DNA from: Annona cherimola | Lineage: Eukaryota; Streptophyta; Magnoliopsida; Magnoliales; Annonaceae | DNA: 64,000 bases | Direction: 5' to 3' | Assembly: GCA_030490835.1 (NCBI GenBank) | Contig: CM059972.1 | Span: 46,913,452 to 46,977,451 of the forward strand | Shown: piece by piece, positions 57,650 through 64,000 of the stretch | How positions within the stretch are numbered: position 1 is the stretch's first letter | How the letters are laid out: the number at the start of each line of letters is the position of its first letter | The notes under the pieces: generated by a model | Databases searched by the model: none | The model's input: only the letters and a program-made list of their open reading frames with translations | What the model was told of the DNA's origin: nothing | Program-made: the position numbers and the translations under genes

Positions 57650-58054
57650 TGTTGTGTGGTCAGTGCGGGATGTCAATTACACCTCTAGTTTGGATAAATG
57701 TGTTTCCTTATCTACCCATATGGTGCAAGATTGGTCACTTGTACTGGGATACGGTGATGGCAAACTAAGTTGTATAGTGGGTTGGATTATAAGACGAGAT
57801 ACCAAACCTCCCTATTGAATTTGAGACATTTGCTGGTTTGATTTGAGAAATATACGTATGATGCATTGGAGTGTGCGTGGGCATTAACTTGATCTAACAT
57901 GGATGATGATAATTAATGGCTGGGATGAACTGGATCTTCCTATAAATCCTAAAATCTCTTCTTTCTTCTCAATCTTCCTCTCAATTTTCTAGATCCAAAA
58001 TGGCCACCATAACTTATTTATAAATGGGCTCTCGCTTCTATGTAAATGGTTTCA
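57650..58054 (+). promoter_or_regulatory. Non-coding stretch with promoter-like signals
   Basis: No long ORF. TATAAAT at 57941-57947 is followed by a CT-rich run (57957-57990) and an ATG in good plant context (AAAATGGCC) at 58000-58002. That ATG opens only seven codons before TAA. It could be a fragment of a gene promoter and leader, or chance. Confidence 0.3.
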
Positions 58055-60934
58055 TGTAACCCCTCAAATTTTAAGATTTTAATTTTTGATGGAAAATCTA
58101 ATCCATTTATTATATTTATCATTATTTATTTAGTTATGAAACCAGGCTTCATTCATATTCAATATAAGCATAGGCCACATTTTCTTAAAAAAATGGGTAG
58201 ATTCATGTTTAAATTAGGAAAAATGCTTAAATCCATTCTCATATGTTTTACAATATAATAATATTTTATAAAATTATTTTTTATATAGTAGTGATATTTT
58301 AGATAGAGTAGATGTTGAAAATACAACTTAAAAATGATATTTAACATTAAATCATTTTATTATGTTAGTTTTACATATTTGTAGATAGAGCCCATATATA
58401 GTAATATTAGTTAAATGAAAGGTTTTTCGTGATAATATAAGTGATACTTAACACAATAGATGGAGTAGATTTTTTTATCAACCATCCACTCATACGTGTA
58501 TCATATGCATTTATGACATGAATTGAGTTTTGCCAACTCAATATTATAACAAGGTTTTTACATAAAAATCAAGTTGTGAAATATATCTCAAGGTACATTC
58601 TTTTTTCACATATGCGTAGGCCTAAACACATTTACAATGCACGTCAATTTAAAGAAGCGTTTGAATAAAATGTTTCATTTTGAACTTATTTTGTTAATAA
58701 ACACATAAAAGAAAAATAACATCATCATCCATTGACAAATTTCCTTTCATAAAATGAAAAGACAAGAATGGATTTTTTTTACCTTACATACTTTTGAAAT
58801 GAAAACTTCAAAGGTTTGCTTATCTTTTTCCTTTAGCTTCCCTCCATCTTTCTTTTACCCTTTCCTATCATAGCCAGTAAAGAATATATTTAAGTATTTA
58901 TTTAGACCATTACACATACTCATTTCATGACTAATCATGCATCTAACTACATACTTTTTTTTTCAAGACCTTTGGACATGCAGTTCAAGTATTCATTAAA
59001 TTGAAATCTCTTTATCCAAATTTTCTAACTCCATTTAGCTTAACCACTCTTTTGAATTAAGTGAACCATAGCCTCATAAGCTAACTACTCTTGAAATACA
59101 TTACTCCAAGACTTGAACTAAAACTGAAATTTCATACTTTACAGACTATTTAAGCCTTTATGTCATCTCACATTTAACATACATTTGGAATAAGCTCATA
59201 ATGTTCATTAGTTTTGCATCTAATACTTAACTAATAATCACAATTTCAGTTTTAACTTCATATATAACACATAATGAATAAATAAGTTTAGTATAACTTT
59301 TACCACTCCTTTGCACAACTTAAAAGTTAGTAGATTGTATTTTCATCTTATTTCAACACAAAATTACATTTTAAAATATTAAACTTATTTTTCTATAACT
59401 TAGATCCCATTTACTCGTGATAAGGTTACCCGCATTGGCACATTCATTGGGTTCCCCATTACTTCCATTTTTCTTTACAATCTCAATCATTCATTTCAAT
59501 TTAACTTTCTAACAACTAAGATCATTCAACCTTTTTACTAAGAACTTTATTTTACCCGAAATGTATCTTATTTTCGTTCTATTTTATTTAAAATCTTAAT
59601 TAAGTCCTTTCAAACGACTTACACACATTAAAGAATCCTTCTATAATAAAAGATCTCTCCCATGATTTAAAATTTATTTTGTATTTAAATAACTCATATA
59701 AAGAGCATGAAATCTCCTTATATATAAAATAAGTCTACTATCAAATATCTCATCATGTTTAGATTAATTCATAAAAAATCTTAACCCATTTAAGATAAAT
59801 GATTAGAAATCATAAATCTTATAAAAAATAGTTCATAAATTCTATTACATATATATAAGAATTCCTTTGCCATGACTTACAAATTCATTTATGCTAGATA
59901 TTTGAATTATTCAAATTTCATATCAGAAGAGCGTGACCATCACACTTGAACCTAAATTCAAAAATCCATAGTCTATACATCCTATCCACATGGCTACCTA
60001 GCTAAACTCTCTTTTATTTTATTTAATTTAACATCATGCCATAAGGATTCTTATTACAATACTTACAATAACTTTAGCATTCACCGTTTATACTTTTAAA
60101 TCAGTAGCTTAATAAAGAAACATGTACAACATAACTATTTCTTGATTTCAATTGTTAAAACTTTACATTTCACTTCAAATTCACTAACATTTACATTTGG
60201 AATTTGCAATTAACCTATTTTATTTAAATTACATGGGCAAACAATCAATTTAGCTTGGCTGTTACACTTGAATCTCTACCCTATAGCTTAACAGATATAT
60301 CTTATCATCTGATATTCAGATTAATCATAATTTACATAAATACAACATTTAAATATCATAACTAATATCCACAGTCTATAAACTCAATTAAGCAGTTGGG
60401 TTTTCCCAACTTCCTTGCATTTTCATTAATATAAGCATGGAAATTAATACTCCATTATCATAATCTTACATCAAAATTAATAAATCAATTATTTAGTATT
60501 CGGCACATGTGGCCAAATAGTTTAGTTCATAAAACTATTCTACTTAAATGCTTTTTAGCCTTACATTTAACTATCACTAGCTTAACATATAAATTAAATA
60601 ACATATTCAATTTGTGCAAATTTAAATATTCATTCCATTACTTGAAATTCTTTGTGCATCACTTTCAAACTCAAATCAGCATTCTCAACCTAATATAGGG
60701 CATTGAACGTTAGCTTTCAACTTCTAAAACGTAAAATATATATTTCATTAATCCATAGTAGATAGACTCAATGTTTGAATGTCAAAAATGACATGTATAA
60801 CTATTCACCTAAGCTAAGTAATTTTTTTGTGGTCCCCGTTGCCCTGTATTTTTCACCTTAGAATTTTTAAAATCATTCTATTAAACATCGATTTTGTACT
60901 TTGTTATTCCAACTCAATCATTCTATTAAACATC
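58055..60934 (+). other. AT-rich region without genes, possibly a decayed gypsy LTR
   Basis: At 58055 the sequence TGTAACCCCTCAAATTTTAAG looks like the start of a plus-oriented Del/Tekay-type LTR. The following 2.8 kb is AT-rich, without ORFs over 80 codons. Around 58815-58870 it weakly recalls the X/Y segment with GCTTACCT and TTTCCTATAC. No end or second LTR is found. A 19-bp direct repeat lies at 60871-60889 and 60916-60934, at the edge of the LINE. Confidence 0.3.
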
Positions 60935-60935
60935 A

Positions 60936-62242
60936 ATCATCTTAGCTGAACTGAGGGAGGAATTGGAATATGCCCAGATACTACTCGTCAAAATGCCCCT
61001 GTGGTTACAGATACAAGGCATTCCATACATTGTTGACAAGAGTTGCTTGGGGCAGTGTATTGGTAACACGTTTGAGGAAGTGATTGAGATCGAAGCCACG
61101 GACACAGAAGTAAAGTTGAAGGTGAAGCTGGACTGTAGAGAACCTCTCCGTAGAGGCATGTTCATCAAAGTGGGGGCACAACAGCGGAAATGGTTAAGCT
61201 TTCAATATGAGAAGTTACCCATCTTCTGTTATATGTGTGGCATCATGGGGCACGCCCATAAAGATTGCCAGATAATGCCAAGGGAGAAACAGATATCAGC
61301 AGAGGCGGATATGCCTTATGGCAACTGGATGAGGGCGGGAGTGAGACCGATGAGAATGAGAGATAAGTTTGGTTCAGAATTCAGAACTACTCCAGTTAAG
61401 TACCTAGGGAAGCAGTGGAATCAGGGGGAGGAAAACCACGGGCTGAGGGAATCAGGAGCTATGAGAGCTGATCTATGGGGGGCTAACCAACAGAGTGGGT
61501 GCTCGGAAAGGGGGGGCACACCATGCAGGGATGAGGAAGAGGGCACAGAGCAGGGGGATATGGCTGGAGGGGGGGACGAGATCTGGCAGTTGGGGGGGGC
61601 TAACCGAGAGTCATCATAAACAGCCACCTGAACTAGCATCTTCTCAAGGAAATGCCATCCAAAGGAAGCTGTTTTCAACAAGTAGGAGGGTGGGGAGTGA
61701 TGGGGAACCCAGTGGAGGGTGGGAGCAAGGAGGTTCCGGATTGGGCAGAGGCTGGGAAGTTAGGGGTGATAATGTTGATGGACTGATGAAGCTTGTGACA
61801 GGCAATCAAAAGTTGGATCATGTTCGGGCAGGCCATGTAAAAGTCATGGGGAGGGATGCTAAAAGGGGGACAGGGCAAGATGGGGATCAGAGGAAGAAGG
61901 AGGATAGGTTGCTGTTTGAGGTTCAAGTGCAAACAGCGGGTGGGGTAATGAGGTGGCTTTCACAAAATAAACAGGATGTATAGGGGGGATTATGGGGCGG
62001 TGTTTGAATCTGAGTACAAACATACACATGGTTGTAGAGGTGGATGGAAAAGGCGAGCCAGGCAAGGGGAGGGTATGGAAATGCTCAACTCTAATACAAA
62101 GACGGCAATAGGAATTGTCAAGAGAGGGCGGGAGGTGGAGTCGGATGAGAAATTGATTAGGTGGAAGCGGGCTAAGGTGATGGACATGGCTGTGCATGGG
62201 GAGGTGGAGGTTATGGGGGTTCCCCAGCCCCACCTCAAGTGA
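60936..62242 (+). pseudogene. LINE ORF1 (DUF4283-like and CCHC knuckle), frameshifted
   Basis: The first open segment ends at 61619 and begins without ATG inside a domain of the DUF4283 type (MPLWLQIQGIP, then FIKVGAQQRKWLSFQYEKLP). It continues to a CCHC knuckle CYMCGIMGHAHKDC (encoded near 61227-61270), the standard arrangement of plant L1 ORF1. After that the sequence is Gly-rich and of low complexity. The reading continues in a second frame (61495-61983) and a third (61976-62242), whose basic tail (KRGREVESDEKLIRWKRAK) resembles the end of ORF1 in related LINEs. Two frameshifts are therefore likely. It would bind LINE RNA as a nucleic-acid chaperone. Confidence 0.8.
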
Positions 62243-62253
62243 TATGGCTATAA

Positions 62254-64000
62254 TGGCGTGGAATTGCCGTGGGCTTGGGAACCCATGAGCAATTCGAAGT
62301 CTTTTTGACCTAGTCAGGAAACAAGCACCCAAACTATTTTTTTTGTGCGAAACTAAATGCAATACGAAGGAGATGGAGCGGATTAGGCGGAAGTTACGGT
62401 TTGACTCATGTTTTGTGGTGGAGTCCGTGGCAAGGAGTGGCGGTTTGGCTATCTTTTGGAATAATGACCATCCTGCGTCTGTTCGGAACTTCTCGGCTCA
62501 CTATATAGACGTGGATTTTTTGGGATGGCGGTTCACGGGGTTTAATGGTCACCCCGAAACTCATTGTCGCCATCTTACCTGGCACATTCTCAATCAGTTG
62601 GTTGATGGACCCGATTCTCCATGGTTAGTTATGGGCGACTTCAATGAAGTAGTTGGACCAAATGAATATATCAATTCGAGGACTCGCAATCAAACCCAAA
62701 TGGACCTCTTTTGTAATACTATCGACAGGTGCAATCTGCAGGACCTTGGCTTTGTTGGTGCACCTATGACATGGAGCAATAATCGGAGGGGATCTCAAAG
62801 AGTGGAAGCGAGGCTTGATAGGGGGCTCTCAACCCCTTCATGGATCAATTTGTTTCCCTATGCTAGGATTGTTCACCTATCAGCAGCCACGTCTGATCAT
62901 TGCCTGCTACTGTTATTACTCGATTCCAAGAACGGCAGGAGGAGGCCCCTAAAGGAATTCAGATACGAGTTGTTTTGGGCTCGTGATTCAGAGGCAAAAA
63001 AAATCATCCAAAAGGTATGGGAGTCCAAACCTCAAAGGGGAGTGACAGCTACTGATCTAATGAGTTGGAAAATCAAGAGGTGTGGTACGAAGTTATCCAA
63101 ATGGAGCAGGATGAAGAAGGGAAACCTCAGACATGCTATTGAACGGAAGCAGAGGGAGCTCTTCACCTTGAAGGATCAAATTCCTACCGATGCCCATGAT
63201 GATGCAATGAGAAAACTTAAGTATCAAATTAATCTTCTGTTGGAGGATGAGGAGCAGCTATGGAGCATACGGGCTAAAACCCATTGGCTTCAGAAGGGGG
63301 ACAGAAACACTGCGTTCTTCCATCAGATGGCTTCTAATCGGAGATAGGCAAATTTCATTGAGGTGCTCGGAGATAACGACGGGAGGTGGGTTAAGGACCA
63401 AGATGAGTTGCTGGATTTGACAGTTTCACACTTTTCAGAGATATACATATCCACGAGCCCACAGGTTGCGGACTGGGTTTGCAGTCTATTACGAGAAAGA
63501 TCTCAAATATTCAAAGCGGGGGTCTGATCAAGCCACTATGCATGGCTGAAGTGGAAAAAGTTGTAAAAGGTATGCGACCCACAAAAGCTCCTGGGCCGGA
63601 TGGAATGTCCCCGGGGTTCTTTCAGAAGCACTGGAATATCGTGGGTCGGGAGATTTTCCAGTGGTGCAAATCGTTCATGGAGGAGAGAGATCACGCTCAC
63701 ATGGGAAGACATATTCAGGAGGCAAACGCTACCACCTTGGTATTGATTCCGAAGAAGGCGGGAGCTCAGGAATTGTCGCAATTTCGGCCAATAAGTTTAT
63801 GCAATGTAGTTTACAAAATTTTGGCTAAGGTGCTGGCAAATAGGCTCAAAGCCACTCTCAATGAGGTCATTGGGGTGGAACAAAGCGCTTTTGTCCCTGG
63901 TCGGCTCATAACGGACAACATGTTGATTGCCTACAAAGCTATTCACTCTCTCAAGAGGCGAAAGGGTGGCAGAAGATGTGAGATGACTATTAAGTTAGAC
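62254..64000 (+). pseudogene. LINE ORF2: endonuclease and start of reverse transcriptase, broken
   Basis: The start MAWNCRGLG at 62254 is the usual N-terminus of plant LINE ORF2. A one-base shift near 62280 and a TGA at 62286, where relatives have Arg (CGA), interrupt it at once. From 62289 the frame is open to a TAG at 63345: endonuclease motifs include ETK, GGLAIFW, GDFNE, and DRGLSTPSWI followed by SDHCLLLL. After another shift (about 63350-63520), the frame at 63521-64000 encodes reverse transcriptase: KAPGPDGMSPGFFQKHW, FRPISLCNVVYKI, then QSAFVPGRLITDN. The window ends before the catalytic YADD block. Confidence 0.88.

Larger units (their letters stand above)
60935..64000 (+). mobile_element. 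L1-type LINE, 5'-truncated, continuing beyond the window
   Basis: ORF1 remains, then an ORF2 with endonuclease and the start of reverse transcriptase, in plus orientation. GC content rises sharply at about 60940, in line with a different origin from the AT-rich left flank. ORF1 enters in mid-domain with no start codon, as expected for 5' truncation by incomplete reverse transcription. The 3' end, poly(A) tail and target duplication are outside. Confidence 0.9.

Noticed and set aside
61859..62362. 167-codon minus-strand ORF opposite the LINE
   Set aside because: It is antisense to ORF1 and the start of ORF2 and has no domain of its own; the plus strand has the recognisable LINE proteins.

Overview
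This window is plant nuclear DNA made almost entirely of retrotransposons nested in one another. I see no convincing host gene, rRNA, tRNA or CRISPR array. Plant origin is shown by Ty1/copia elements of the Sirevirus type (initiator-Met primer site, very long LTRs, a third ORF after pol), Ty3/gypsy Del/Tekay-like elements with LTRs of 3 to 6 kb, and a plant L1-type LINE. The low GC content suggests a repeat-rich dicot, but the species cannot be named from the sequence.

Layout. (1) 1-18718: two Sireviruses of one family on the minus strand. Element A (1359-12113) is complete: two 1691-bp LTRs that differ at about six positions, a perfect GAGTC target duplication, PBS, gag, pol, a third ORF and PPT. 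It sits inside element B, whose halves flank it (1-1358 and 12114-18718). B is broken by a pol frameshift and by a stop in its third ORF. (2) 18719-28209: fragments of long gypsy LTRs. They are a plus-strand X-type piece (18719 to about 21535), a minus-strand piece Y1 (about 21536-23205 and 26172-28209), and a solo LTR Y'1 (23206-26171) that splits Y1 and is flanked by GTTTC. (3) 28210-30134: 5' end of a third, decayed Sirevirus C (gag start, PBS, LTR). (4) 30135-55848: an old plus-strand gypsy element Z. It has decayed gag/protease, a PPT at 31200, and a 3' LTR from 31213. That LTR is split by Sirevirus solo LTR D (TSD AGGAT at 32541 and 52834). D is itself split by a 19-kb minus-strand gypsy element X (about 33132-52322). 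One LTR of X carries a second solo Y' LTR (37817-40936), and its interior carries another insertion (42484 to about 44261). (5) 56020-57644: an intact Sirevirus solo LTR, E, with TSD GCTAC. (6) 57645-60934: AT-rich sequence with no gene, possibly a decayed LTR. (7) about 60935-64000: a 5'-truncated LINE with ORF1, endonuclease and the start of reverse transcriptase, carrying frameshifts and stops and running off the window.

The likely order of insertion is Z, then D, then X, then Y'2 on one branch; Z, then C, then Y1, then Y'1 on another; and an X-type LTR, then B, then A on the left. A is the youngest element and the only one with intact long ORFs. Its gag, pol and third ORF would supply the capsid, the enzymes and a protein of unknown role. 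The most unusual features are regularly spaced GTCGAC palindromes. They lie in the Sirevirus LTRs inside larger 34-bp dyads, and again between pol and the third ORF at 20-23-bp spacing, where they could form an internal control region.
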